From NCBI GenBank assembly GCA_001430745.1, contig KQ482040.1, forward strand, positions 278,522 through 308,338: a stretch of DNA of 29,817 bases. Reading direction: 5' to 3'. Each line of letters begins with the position of its first letter. The stretch's first letter is position 1. This DNA is from Auxenochlorella pyrenoidosa. Its lineage: Eukaryota > Chlorophyta > Trebouxiophyceae > Chlorellales > Chlorellaceae. This document shows positions 1 through 9,610 of this stretch, one piece after another. The position numbers and the translations under genes are program-made. Below the pieces are notes generated by a model. That model did no database searches. It worked only from the letters and a program-made list of their open reading frames with translations, and was not told the DNA's origin.

Positions 1-262
1 GGGGCTGGGCGGTGGAGGAGATGGGGAAGGAGGTGGTGGGGATGGAGAGGGAGGGGGAGGGGACGGAGAGGGAGGTGGTGGCGATGGGGACGGGGGAGGA
101 GGCGAGGGAGAGGGGGGCGAAGGCGAGGGCGGTGGCGGCGGCGGGCGCGGAGGTCGCGGCGAGGGCGGGGAGGGCGACGGCGGCGGCGGGGAGGGTTTGC
201 GAGAGGGCGGAGGTCTGGTGGTGTCCTTGCTTGTCGGCGGCTTGGGCAGCGCCGGAGGTGGC
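1..262 (-). repeat. Proline-rich low-complexity coding repeat (SPPPP/PSP units)
   Basis: On the minus strand this exon reads almost entirely as Pro and Ser with some Arg (SPSPPPP units), after the acceptor at 264/263. The opposite strand is a GA/GGGGAG-rich purine tract. Open frames on the plus strand here are composition artefacts. Confidence 0.7.
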
Positions 263-2263
263 CTGCAACAGAAGCAGCAGGAGTGCCAGGGGCCATTCAC
301 ACAAGGATTGAAGAAGCTGGCTTGCTAGGGCGTCAAGCTTCGCTGCTCAGGGCTGGGCTGCGAGTGTTGCGGAACAACTGTAGGAGAGACCGTGCAGGGG
401 CAGACCGCTGCAGGCACCTGCTGGAGGCCTGCCGGGGGCGGGGCCGCGGAGGCTCCGGCCGTGGTTGCTTCTTGGGCGGCGGAGGGCTCCGTTTGGGGGG
501 CGGGGGGGAGCTGAGGGCCACTGTCGCAATCGTCCAGACGACGGCGGCGGCGGGGTCGGCGGCTGCGTACAAACCCAGGCCCGGGAGGGGCGTGCTGCAG
601 CCGCCGCCGGGCTCGGTGCCTTTGCGAGCGCCCAGATACTTCTCCGAGCACCCGCTGCGAGCCTGCACGCATGCCGGGTACAAGGGGCGTGGGGCACGAG
701 CGCAGCTAGCAGAGGCACGCCTGTTGGTCTCTGCAACGCCAGCAAAAGTGAAGACAAGGGCGCCCACAGCCAAGGTGCCTGCGCGTCGCGGCAGGCTCGC
801 ACCACCCCAATGGCGCAAGCTGTGCGTGCAAACGCGCACGAGCGGTGGTGAAAGTTGCTTGGAGCACAAGAGTCAGGGCGGCAGATGCAGCTGCTCAGCG
901 GCATGGCACTGAGCGCTCACCACGCTCCTCAGCCGGAAGCGGCCTGAGCCTCCTCCAACGGGCTCCAGCACCCAATGGTCTGTCTGGGCGCCGGGGGCCA
1001 CTGTCAAGGTGCCGACAAACGTGTTCCCGCACGAAGCGACCGCGGCGAGGGCCGCGGGGCACTGCCCCAAGGGCGGCCTGTGGTTTAGCACCTGCAGGCG
1101 GGGCAGGCGCGACCCTGCTGAACAACCAGGCATGGCGCAGCTGCACTGCAGAGCACGCGGCTGCAGGCCGAGCAGGAGGGGCGTGAGGGCGCGCACGCTG
1201 CAGAGCGGTCCAGGCAAGGCACATGCGCGGCGCCATCTCAATCACAGCAAAGGGACAGGCCACGATCTGCTGCACTGCAATGGCCAGACCCCCCGCCAGC
1301 CCACCTGCAGCCTGATGGGCGGCCCCACGAGGTTCTGCCGGGGGCCAGCCGGGGACGGCCGCACCGCCTCGAACTGCCATGTGGCCGAGGGCCCGCTGCG
1401 GCCAGGCCAGAGCGTCAACAACTCGTTGCCTCTGCAGGGGACGGGAAGACGAGGGCACGATTTGGCGAAGGTGCGGGACTGTGGCGCACAAGGGGACCAG
1501 AATACTCGTAAATTGAAATGTGGTTGGCAGGTGCTTCGGAGCCTCTTCCCTGCGGGAGCACGCTGTGCAGGCAAGGGTTTCAGTGGCAGGGTTGCGCCAC
1601 CTGCGCTCGCTAGCAGCATTGAAACGACCACACTTGCGCATGACCACTGGCGGCCTCTAAACGACCACAAGGCACTGGGCACGTGCAGCTGAGCACGCCA
1701 TGCCTGCTGAATGCACCAGTGCATGCGGCAGGTACATATGTACGGTACAGGCAGTGAGCGGCCGGCAGCAGCTGAGGATAGGAGTGCCAGAGGGCCGCGG
1801 GATGCTGACCTCATTTTGTAAGCTGTGCTTGGGTGCTGGCAGACTGTACACACCACAACCCGCGGTGCCATGTGGGCGCACAGAGACATGGCGCTGTCGC
1901 TGTTCAGCTTCAGTGCGAGCCCTGCTGGGCCTGCTGTGAAGGCAACACCCCCATGGCGCACCCGCACGGGTTGGCGCCAAGCTGCCCCCGTGCAGCACAT
2001 GTTTGCCGGCCAGTGGTGAGCGTGATGCTGTGAGGTCCCGGGAGGACGACTCCAGCGACAACTGCGTCAGGACGCAGGTGGCAGCGCATCAGCTGCACAT
2101 GGCGCGCCGGCAGCCACAGCCCGGTGCAGTTGGGGGAGGCGCTGCCACCACACACTGGCGTCGGCACCGCTGCCGCCCTGCGTCTCGGCTCCCTGCCCTA
2201 GCTTTGCCCACCTGCAAAACCGGCGAGCAGCACCAGCAGGGCTGCGAGAAGGACACGCCCCAT
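1..2263 (-). CDS. Secreted beta-trefoil-like protein with SPPPP-rich cell-wall-type tail (3' partial)
   Basis: I do not recognise a named family. The exon chain 2263-2212, 2061-1962, 1431-1305, 1061-921, 662-418 and 262-<1 has GT-AG borders and keeps one reading frame. Exon 1 encodes a signal peptide (MGRVLLAALLVLLAGFA). Exons 2-5 give three roughly 45-residue lobes, each opening with a strand such as ITLTT, IRLQ or FRLRS and closing with a Trp strand (ATWQFEAV, DHWVLEPV, VVWTIATV), with Cys/Gly turns such as CSEKYLGA between. This looks like a ricin-B-type beta-trefoil (inference). The tail from exon 5 on is SPPPP-rich, as in hydroxyproline-rich wall glycoproteins, and leaves the window unfinished at about 309 residues. 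The likely site is the cell wall or extracellular space. The first coding exon lies 516 bp from the oppositely oriented gene at 2780. The 2061-1962 exon is the least certain; the signal and proline exons are the firmest. Confidence 0.6.
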
Positions 2264-2779
2264 AGCAGGAAGCTGGCTGTCTGGGGTCCAGCGAGTGCAC
2301 CCACGTTCCCCACGTGCAGTTTTCTATAACATTTTAACAAAGGATTCTCTCTGGCCCCACCAGTTGAGAGCAATTGTGGGCTCCACGTCAGCCTTCTTCC
2401 TTTGCTTCTCTCAGAGCATCTTCCCAAGGGCCCCATTCCTATCGATTTCAGGTTGACGAATACAACGCTGACGGCCATCAGGAGCTGCGCGAACCGCTGC
2501 TGCGGTTTTGCAACTCGCTGTCCCAGCAAAGGCTTCCCCCCTCGGTGCCAAGGGAAGCGTCTTTCGCAGTGTGAGTGATGCTGTTAGGGGCCGAGGAGCT
2601 GCGGCAGAAGGGCAGACCCAACTGGTTGCTGGTTGTGTGGTGGTGGCTGCGGCCCTACTCCTGGATGAAGCTACCTTTGCTTGCCCCACATTCGCAAGCA
2701 GTACCACACCCAGCATGCTGCCTGTTAACCGTCCTGAGCTCGAGCTGACCATATCATGCATAATCATGCAGTGTTCCAG
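2264..2779. promoter_or_regulatory. Divergent intergenic region between two secreted-protein genes
   Basis: The interval separates the starts of two head-to-head genes, so it should hold both promoters. No clear TATA box was seen. A short plus-strand open stretch near 2450-2574 follows a TTTCAG acceptor-like site and reads like protein (VDEYNADGHQELREPLLRF), but it has no family match and no partner exon; it could be an exon relic. Confidence 0.35.
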
Positions 2780-3731
2780 ATGACGCGACGAGCACCAGCA
2801 AGCGGCCTCGTGCTGGTGCTGGCGTGCCTGCTGGGCATGCAGGTGGGCGCGGGCAGCATCGATGGGCGGCCCCCCACATGTCAGCACGCTTTCAACCTGC
2901 CTGCATCGTGCGCTGAGCCTGGTTCACAACCATACGCTTCTCGAGAAGTTCTGCATGCTTGCAGCAGAGCGTCCTGCCGTGTGGAGCTGCATGCCGCCTG
3001 CCCTTGTCCCTCGCCGTACAAACTGGGTTTTCGGTTTTAAATTACTGCCTGCTGGTTGCAGACAGCCCATGGGCAGCCCTACATTGGAGAAATTATTGTT
3101 ACGTGTGAGTTGTGCGCAGCACAGGGCAAGCAGGAGCGGGATGGCCCTTAAAACTGGCGGGCCAACGGTGCAGCTGTGCATCATGGCCTGCCTCTGCCGC
3201 GGCTAAGGCCCCCCCCCCGTCCCGCAGCCATCCTAATGCTTTGCTCAGCTGTGTGCCATGCTGCCCGGCCTCTTTGTGCAGCCGCAAACTTCTGCCCTAG
3301 CAACTGGCTGCCATGCAATGGGCAGCAGCTCCCAATATCGGGGAACGACGAGCTGTTCAATCTGATTGGCACGTCATATGGGCAAGTCAAGAGCCGCGGA
3401 ATGTCAGGGCCGCTTGTGTGCACATCAAGGGCTGCTTGACGTGTGGCCAGGCAGCAGCGCCCCTTATTGACGCCATCGACTTGCCACCGTCCGGTCTCGC
3501 TGCTTCCATTGCCACCCTGCCCTGCAGCTTGAGCAGCCCAGCCTCGCACTGCATCCCCAAACCTGACGTGTTGCCTTCTCCCTCTGCTGCCATACCACTC
3601 TGCGCAGGGGCGATGGCCAGTCCGTCTTCAACCTCCCAAACTTGCAAGTCAAGGGAGAGTGTGCAAACTTCCCTCAAGGCTGCGCGCTCTACTGCATAAG
3701 CCTCTATGGCGTCTTCCCGACGCTAAATTAG
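2780..3731 (+). CDS. Secreted mini phage-tail-collar (MDP-like) protein, copy A
   Basis: Exons 2780-2842, 3062-3104, 3282-3381 and 3608-3731 join to 109 codons. Residues 1-21 are a signal peptide (MTRRAPASGLVLVLACLL core). The rest follows the tail collar domain (Pfam Collar) of microcystin-dependent proteins: PYIGEIIV, FCPSNWLPCNGQQLPIS, LFNLIGTSYGGDG, FNLPNL, then the MDP terminus YCISLYGVFPTLN. Bacterial MDPs are about 170-180 residues; the roughly 80-residue middle between the LPNL motif and the terminus is missing here. Cys pairs fit an exported protein. Intron 3 starts with GC (GG|GCAAGT) and is needed to restore YGGDG. Codons are more A/T-ending than in the downstream housekeeping genes. 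Function in the alga is unknown; an extracellular binding role is a guess. Confidence 0.85.
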
Positions 3732-4509
3732 AATTTTAAAAAAAAGTTGATCCAACCAGTGAATCACTGATTGATCGCCTGGCTTGTTGGCACCAGCGCG
3801 ACTGCGTGGCTGCAGCAGCTCACCGGGCAACCAGACGCCTGCTTCCCTGTGCGCGATCGTATGATCACAACAGATGTCCATCTAGGCTCCATTCAAAAGC
3901 ACACTGGGCGTGGTGCGCAGCACATCAGGATGCATCCTGCATCAATATGGCAAGCAAGCGGTGGGGCAAGCCTGGGCAGCGTTGGGTTCTCAGCTGCACC
4001 CACGCGTGTAACAGCTTGAGAGATGCTAACAGCCGACAACGAGGATGTACTGAGGACGAGACTGCGGAAGGGTGCAGCCCTTGCTGCCGACATGTGGGGC
4101 ACAGAGCCAGCGCCGCGCTTCCCACGCTGCGCTGCTTCCAAGAAACAGCCCCCGCTGCTCATATCCGCTGTATGTGCGCGTGAACCCTTCGAATCTCTGT
4201 CCAGAGTAAACGGCAAGTCCAGAGTCCATCCTGCGCTCCCGGCACCACTGTAAGTTCTGCGGCTGGGCGCCGGGCGTCTGGGGCATGCGCGGCAGCAAGG
4301 CATAGTGAGGTGGACCCGTCGTGCGTTGCAGGAGGCGCGCGGGAGCTGCGACGGGTGCTGCCCAGCTGCCTGCACCGCCCACCTGCCTGCACCTGCTGCA
4401 GCAGCTGCTGCCACCCACTCATTGTGCTTGCAAGCACCTTCTCATGCTCAGGCCTCTCAACATCCGCAGACGAAACACCCTGGGCACTGGGACTTTGTCA
4501 GGGACGTCA
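3732..4509 (+). other. Intergenic: 3' end of copy A and promoter of copy B
   Basis: There is no convincing gene. A short A-rich tract (TTTTAAAAAAAA) follows the copy A stop, and a TGTAA lies at 4007-4011. Overlapping open frames on both strands have no family features. Confidence 0.5.
4007..4011 (+). terminator. Possible TGTAA poly(A) signal of copy A
   Basis: TGTAA is the usual green-algal (chlorophyte) polyadenylation signal. It sits about 276 bp after the copy A stop. The distance is long, so the assignment is tentative. Confidence 0.3.
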
Positions 4510-5584
4510 ATGCGCGTCCGCCGTGCGCCAGGCCTTGCTGCGCTGCTGCTGCTGGTGCTGAGCTTGGGAACGGTGGGTGTGCACATACCACTGTCGCTAT
4601 GGGCGCTCTGGATTCTCGCATGTTGCCCCGCACGCCGGAGGCTCATGTGTCGGGGGCTTTGGTGTATGGTGTGCATGGAGGACGGCAGTCTGTTGTTGCT
4701 TGATCTCTAAGTGCAGCCTGCTGGGTTTTATCCATGCTCGCCCTCCATACTGCCATGCCCCCTGCTGCCCCTGTGCTCCACAAGTGCAGGCATCCGGCAG
4801 TACAGAGCCATTTATCGGGGAGGTTGCAGCATTCGGTGAGTGCTTCAGAGGCCACGATCGTGCTTGTGCTGCTTACAGAGGCTGCCACTGTGCAAGCTGC
4901 CGACAACCATGCCAAGGCTCTCGGGCTGAACGCGCCCATTCCTTGCCTGTGATGCCATGCAGGCTTCAACTTCTGTCCAAGAGGTAGGGATGCGTCTCAG
5001 CTGCGTGCAGCCTGGGCGGAGAGCGCTCAGGCAGCCAGCATCACTGCAACGCCCTGAGCTCGGCCTTTCTGCAGGCGTTCACTGAGATCTGCTTGCGAGC
5101 CTTTCCGAGCGCTGCTGTGTTTATGCAGATCGCTCACATGCGCGCTTCCCCACCTACCTACCTGCCCTGCCCGGCAGGGTGGACGCAGGCAGATGGCAAA
5201 ATCTTAAACATCCAGGATAATATTGCGGTCTTTTCTTTGATGGGCACGAGATTTGGTGCGGCCCCCCCCCCGCACCCCGCCCCCACCCCCATGCTTGGCC
5301 CTGTAGTGTGACTGCTTGCGACGGCGGTGCAGCGGTACTCACGGCACTCCTTTGGATGCGCCATGCCCGCGCGCATGGTTGGAGGAGGCATGGCTGCCCG
5401 CTTTGGCATCGCTGCTGGGCTTGCAACTGATTGCAACCCTGGTGCCTCTCGCTCTGCTCTTATTGCAGGCGGCGACGGCAGGTTTACCTATGCGCTCCCA
5501 AACATCCAGCCCAATTGCAAGCCATCAGGCTTCTGCCTGACTTACTGCGTGGCCATGGAGGGCATTTACCCTCCGCGCTCTTGA
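4510..5584 (+). CDS. Secreted mini phage-tail-collar (MDP-like) protein, copy B
   Basis: Five exons (4510-4572, 4790-4835, 4963-4983, 5178-5255, 5469-5584) give 107 residues. A signal peptide with a Leu-rich core (LAALLLLVLSLGT) is followed by EPFIGEVAAFGFNFCPRGW, ADGKILNIQDNIAVFSLMG, FGGDG, the collar motif FTYALPNIQ, and the MDP-type end YCVAMEGIYPPRS. Exon 3 is a 21-nt microexon (FNFCPRG) bounded by phase-1 introns on both sides; its reading is confirmed by alignment with copies A and C. Introns 1 and 2 match copies A and C in position and phase. All donors are GT. AT-rich codons are notable in exon 4. It is tandem with A and C in the same orientation. A role as a secreted binding or wall protein is inference only. 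Confidence 0.87.
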
Positions 5585-6310
5585 CACCGGAATCTGCAAA
5601 TGCTAGCCGCTGCTCAACAGCATCTCCCCCCTAGATAGTTCTTGCGCGCCGGCTGCGTGTAAATAATGGACATTGTGCCGCTCAGGATGTTTGTTGGCAA
5701 GCACCCTCAAGGCGGTGCCGCCATCCTGGCTGTCGCCAGTCTGCTGCCGAATCCGGCATGCCGCGGCAGTCCGTGGGGTAGGCTGAGCGATTGGCCGGCT
5801 GAGCTGACCCGCTATGACATTCCCAGGCTGGTCACAGGTCCTACAATCCCGGATTCTGGAACTTCTTTCAGGCAGCTTGGGGATACCAGCGGGACGGCAG
5901 CTGCACCTGCCAGCATCAGCATGCCAACACCCTGCGGGGCCCTTGGCGGCTCTGTGCGTGCCACCCGTGTGTCGCCTTCTATCTGGTCGCAGCCCTCGAA
6001 GAGACGGCGGAGCCGCGGACAGGCGAAGCCAACTCCTGAGTCCTTCAGGGTGCGGGCGCAGCCCTTGTGGTCAGGCAAGCGCTTGCAGCCCAGTAGTACG
6101 GCTGCCCGGCTGCCGCAGCGCTGTGGCGAGAGCCAGGCTGGGGCAGGCGGCAACGGGTGGCTGCTGGGCGCCGCTAGCGCTAGCTCTGCAGCCTCCCTCA
6201 CCAGCGGCGACAAGAAGCTGTGCAAGGGAAGCTCAGGACCCCTGGCGCTCCCGTGCGTGGGCACCCTGAGCTCTGCATATTCGCCTGCGCTGCAGGGCGC
6301 GGCAGGCCAC
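5585..6310. other. Intergenic between copies B and C, open on both strands
   Basis: The plus strand has an open frame from 5666 that runs in frame into the copy C start, and the minus strand is open from 6327 to 5812. Neither translation shows a known domain. The signal peptide at 6311 argues that copy C starts there, leaving this as promoter and 5' leader. Confidence 0.4.
5658..5662 (+). terminator. TGTAA poly(A) signal of copy B
   Basis: The TGTAA motif lies 74 bp after the copy B stop codon, a normal distance for a chlorophyte 3' end. Confidence 0.5.
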
Positions 6311-7088
6311 ATGTCCCGGGCACGCACCGTCCTTCCGGCAGTGCTGCTGGCCTGCCTGCTGGGCGCACAGGTGAGGCGCCTGCCTTACCCTGCCATCAAC
6401 ACACCCCGCCTGCGTGCCTTTGCAGCCAACCAAACTGACGGCGGCCAAGGCATTGCCACAGACGCTTGCGCCCCATGCATGCGGTCCTGCCCGGATTTCG
6501 ATGCCCAGCAGTGCGCGCCCCCTGCATGCAGGCAGCAGCAGCAGCAGGCGTTGAACCATTCCTTGGCGAGGTCGGCATCTTCAGTGAGTCCTCCTGTTGT
6601 GATGGATCTGGGGTCCACTGCCTCACAGCTGGCAGTAACTGTTGCTGACACCCCCCCATGGAGGTCTTCAATGGTGGTGTTGGGGTGGGGGCTGCTTTGA
6701 ATGCGAGGACTGGGTGAACCAGCGGTGAGGGGCCCCTATGTTTGAACCGACCTGAGCCCCAGTGTACTTGACGGCGGCACTGGCTCCAACGGGCATGGCT
6801 CAGCTTCGCATCAGCGCGGCCGCTCCATGCTCACTGCTGCTGCTCTCACTCGTGCTTCTCGCAGGCTTTGGCTTCTGCCCAAGAAACTGGCTGCCCGCAG
6901 ACGGCAGGCTGCTGCCCCTGGCTCAAAACTCGGCGCTTTTTGCCCTGTTTGGCTACAGCTATGGTGGCAGCGGGTCGAACTTCGCAATGCCCACCATTAG
7001 ACACGCCTGCGGAACTGGAGCTCCTGCTGGGTGTGGGCCAATCGTGTACTGCATCGCCGGCGCCGGCGTGTTTCCGAGCATAAACTGA
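6311..7088 (+). CDS. Secreted mini phage-tail-collar (MDP-like) protein, copy C
   Basis: Exons 6311-6370, 6532-6583 and 6865-7088 give 111 residues. The signal peptide (MSRARTVLPAVLLACLLGAQ) leads into a polyalanine stretch encoded by five GCA codons, then VEPFLGEVGIFS, FGFCPRNWLPADGRLLPL, ALFALFGYSYGGSGSNFAMP, and the C-terminal MDP element YCIAGAGVFPSIN. Two further Cys in the CGTGAPAGC loop may pair. Unlike A and B, the last exon is not split after the YG motif. Introns 1 (phase 0) and 2 (phase 1) are conserved with both sisters. Third positions are more GC-rich than in A and B. It is convergent with DPH7. The biological role is unknown. Confidence 0.87.
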
Positions 7089-7306
7089 AGCACAGTGCCA
7101 TTTTCTCAGTGCATGCGTTCCTCTACAGCAAGCAAAGAGCCTGTCAATAGAGCATCAAAGAACAGAGCTGGGTATCAAGGGCAGGTGGGAAAGGAAAGGC
7201 CGGAGGGAGACAGGGCAAACGCGAGCGTGGGGTGGGCCCATCAAGGCGCGGGCGTAGGCCAGCTTGTGGTATGCCCGGCACACATGTGCGTGCAGCTCTG
7301 CTGCTC
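7089..7306. other. Convergent intergenic spacer
   Basis: This is the spacer between copy C and the putative last exon of DPH7. No TGTAA was found on either strand and no gene is seen. Confidence 0.5.
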
Positions 7307-7385
7307 TCAAACAGGGTCGCGGCGGGCCTTGATGATGGCGTCCAACACCTGCTGGTAGTAGTTGCGGTGCTTCGAGCACAGGGAC
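7307..7385 (-). CDS. Putative extra 3' exon of DPH7
   Basis: An acceptor (CCTTTGACCAG) is followed by 25 codons and a stop. The translation contains KHRNYYQQVLDAIIKARRDPV-type sequence, which looks like a genuine charged helix. If DPH7 exon 3 ends at 7827 (donor GTGAAG overlapping its stop) the frame continues with Val preserved. It could instead be the end of an unrecognised gene. No transcript evidence is available here. Confidence 0.45.
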
Positions 7386-7657
7386 CTGGTCAAAGGAAGC
7401 GCAGGAGGAAGGAAGATGCAGAGGTGTTTACGTGCGCGCGTCCAGCTTGACCAGTGCTGTGTGCACTCCCACCTTGACTGGCCCTGATCTTCAACCCGCA
7501 AGGCCCTGTGCCCTTCCATGCGGTCCGCATGTTGTGGCTGTCTCCTGCCCTCCCAGGGCCTAGCATGGTGCAAGCAACCCTGGAAGTGATTGTTCCACTG
7601 CAGCGGGTGATAGCGACGCTGCTCCCCTCCAGCCCCCTCCCACAGCAGCCTACTCAA

Positions 7658-7662
7658 TTACA
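7658..7662 (-). terminator. Possible TGTAA poly(A) signal of DPH7 short form
   Basis: TGTAA on the minus strand lies about 160 bp past the 7823 stop. If used, it would end the transcript before the putative extra exon at 7385-7307. Confidence 0.35.
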
Positions 7663-7822
7663 GGTCATGACAGCTGGCCAGGGACAGCCCGCAAAGCCCT
7701 TAGTCCTGGCAAGCTTCCTCAACCCACGCCCACGGGCATACTCTTTCTTTCATTCCAACTCAGTTGCAGGTCTGAACCGCATGCCGGCAGCGCGCTGGCG
7801 CAGACTCTCTTTCTTCTTTTCT

Positions 7823-9610
7823 TCACACCCCCGTGTCCCACAGGTGCAGCTGCCTGTCATAGAAAGACGCGGTGGCCGCCAGCATTCCTCTGCCCCCGCC
7901 GCCGCCGGCAGGCTGCCCCGCTACCCGGCACCAGTCTGCCCCGTAGCTGAGGCTCCCCGGGGCATGCTCGTATGTGGTTAGCACCTCCAGCTGCTGCCCG
8001 GCCGCGTCCAGCTGCAGCACGGCAAAGCCGCTGTACATGCAAGCGGCCAGCAGGAGGGCAGGGTCGGTGGGGTGCCACTTGGCGCGCCACACGCCGCCGC
8101 CGCAGTTGATCTGAGAGGGTTGGCCCGGGGGGGGGGGGGGGGGGGGCCACGTTGGCATGTCAGCCGGGCTTTTCTTGTAGGAGCAATGCTTGGGAGGGCT
8201 GCCACGTGGCAACGTGGGCATGCTGCAGACCGCCTTGCACCAAATGCAGCACAGCAGGCAGGCAAGCGGGCGGGCAGGCAGGCAGGCTGTTTGTGCGTCC
8301 TGGCAGCCAGGCCGGCCAGGCGCTGCTCCCACAAGCGCCCCCGCGGCGGCCCCTCACCTCGCCCAGCTGCACAGGCCGCTGCGGCGCCCGCAGGTCCCAC
8401 ACCCTCAGCCGGTCGTCATACGAGCCGGTGCACGCAACGAACTCCCGGTGCGGGCTGCTGGCGGCGCAGCACACCCCCGCCCCGTGCGCGCGGCTGCTCT
8501 GCCACACGGGCGCGTCGAAGCCCTGCCGGGCGTCCCACAGCCGGTACGCGCAGTCGTCGCCGCCCGAGTGCACCAGGGCGGGGTGCCAGTGGTCGGTGGT
8601 GGCGGCCCACGCCTCCAGCTGGTGCGCCTGCCAGGTCGCCAGGCTGGCCATGCCCGCTGGGGTGGCCTGCGGGGTGAGCAGAAGGGAGATAGGGTAATGC
8701 ACGGAGGGAAAATGAGGTGCTGAGCAGAGGGAAGGGAGGGGGGCGTTTTCAGGCTGTCAGGATGTGGCCCAAGAACCATGCGTCCGCCTCAGCTGGCTGC
8801 AGAGGGGCCCCGACCGGTGGGCGGCACACCCAACGCGCGGTGTGCAGTACAGGAGATGCCTGCACAACAACAGCAGTTTTAAAAGCCTGCACCTGTCTAG
8901 CATCAATACCAGCTGCAGCGCCTGCGCCTGCCACCGCTTGCGAGGCCGGCGGCAGCTCGCGCAGTGCGCATGCACCACAGCCCATATTGGCCCACCTGGA
9001 ACAGCTGCAGCTGGCCGCTGGAGTAGGAGACCGCCAGGGTGTCCCCCTGGCAGCCTTGGCAGCGGCTGTAGTCCAGGGACACCGCCATGCCTTCTGCCTC
9101 CCCGCTGCTGGGCAGGGTCGCCGCCGCGGCTGGCCCGGCAGCGCCTGCCGCCGCTACCGCGGCCTCAACCTGCTCCCAGCTGGCGCAGCTGCTGTCGGAC
9201 CCACCTCCCTCGCCGCCGCCGCCGCTGCTACTGCTGCTGCTCAGGGCGAGGACGCGCACCGATCCATCCGCCAGGGCCGCGGCCAGGGTGGGCATCGCTG
9301 AGCGCGGGTGCCACCGCAGGTCAAACACGCCCGGCAGGTCGAGGCAGGCCGCCTGCACCAGGCGTTGACTGCACGCGGGTGCTGCGGCCCGCGCTGCTGC
9401 TGCTGCCGCTGCGTCGCCGGCCGCGCCATCTGCCTGCTGGCTGTGCAGGGTGAAGAGGTGCAGGCCGCCCTGCCGCGTTTGTGATGCCTCGTCGAGTTGG
9501 TAAGTGCCGACTGCCAGCAGGCGGGCCGCCGCAGGCAGCGGGCACCACTCTGCGACGTCGGTGTTCAACGACAGCGTGTGCCGGTCGAGGGTGCAGGGCG
9601 CTGGGCCCAT
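7823..9610 (-). CDS. DPH7: Diphthine methyltransferase/methylesterase-type WD40 protein DPH7
   Basis: DPH7 removes a methyl ester from the methylated diphthine intermediate on elongation factor 2 in diphthamide synthesis, in the cytosol. Exons 9610-8996, 8666-8358 and 8110-7823 (all phase 0, GT-AG) give 403 residues. The match to human DPH7 is clear along its length: VAEWCPL, LLAVGTYQL, FDLRWHP, TWQAHQLEAW, HPALVHSGGDD, SSPHREFVACTGSYDDRLRVWD, GGGVWRAKWHP, LLLAACMYSGF, YGADW and SFYDRQLHLW. These are WD-type blades. The start at 9610 (MGPAPCTLDRHT) aligns with the human N terminus; an in-frame Met at 9718 would add 36 unlikely residues. A poly-C tract of 20 on the sense strand precedes the exon 3 acceptor. 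It is divergent from the DUF3755 gene. Confidence 0.93.
8127..8146 (+). repeat. Run of 20 G (poly-C in the DPH7 sense strand)
   Basis: This homopolymer is in DPH7 intron 2, about 16 bp upstream of the exon 3 acceptor, where it forms an extreme polypyrimidine tract. Its length may be wrong in the assembly. Confidence 0.9.

Noticed and set aside
12..912. Long plus-strand open frames at the left edge
   Set aside because: They are complements of proline-rich and GC-rich minus-strand exons, with skewed composition and no domains.
5666..6700. A 344-codon plus-strand protein
   Set aside because: It reads through the copy C signal exon into its intron, the upstream part has no motif, and the opposite strand is also open, as expected in GC-rich DNA.
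2780..7088. Prophage or bacterial contamination explaining the collar domains
   Set aside because: The genes contain spliceosomal introns with algal-type splice sites, have eukaryotic signal-peptide exons, and are linked to clear algal nuclear genes.
8072..8723. Plus-strand open frames of about 180-200 codons
   Set aside because: They are antisense to DPH7 WD40 exons that match the human protein along their length.
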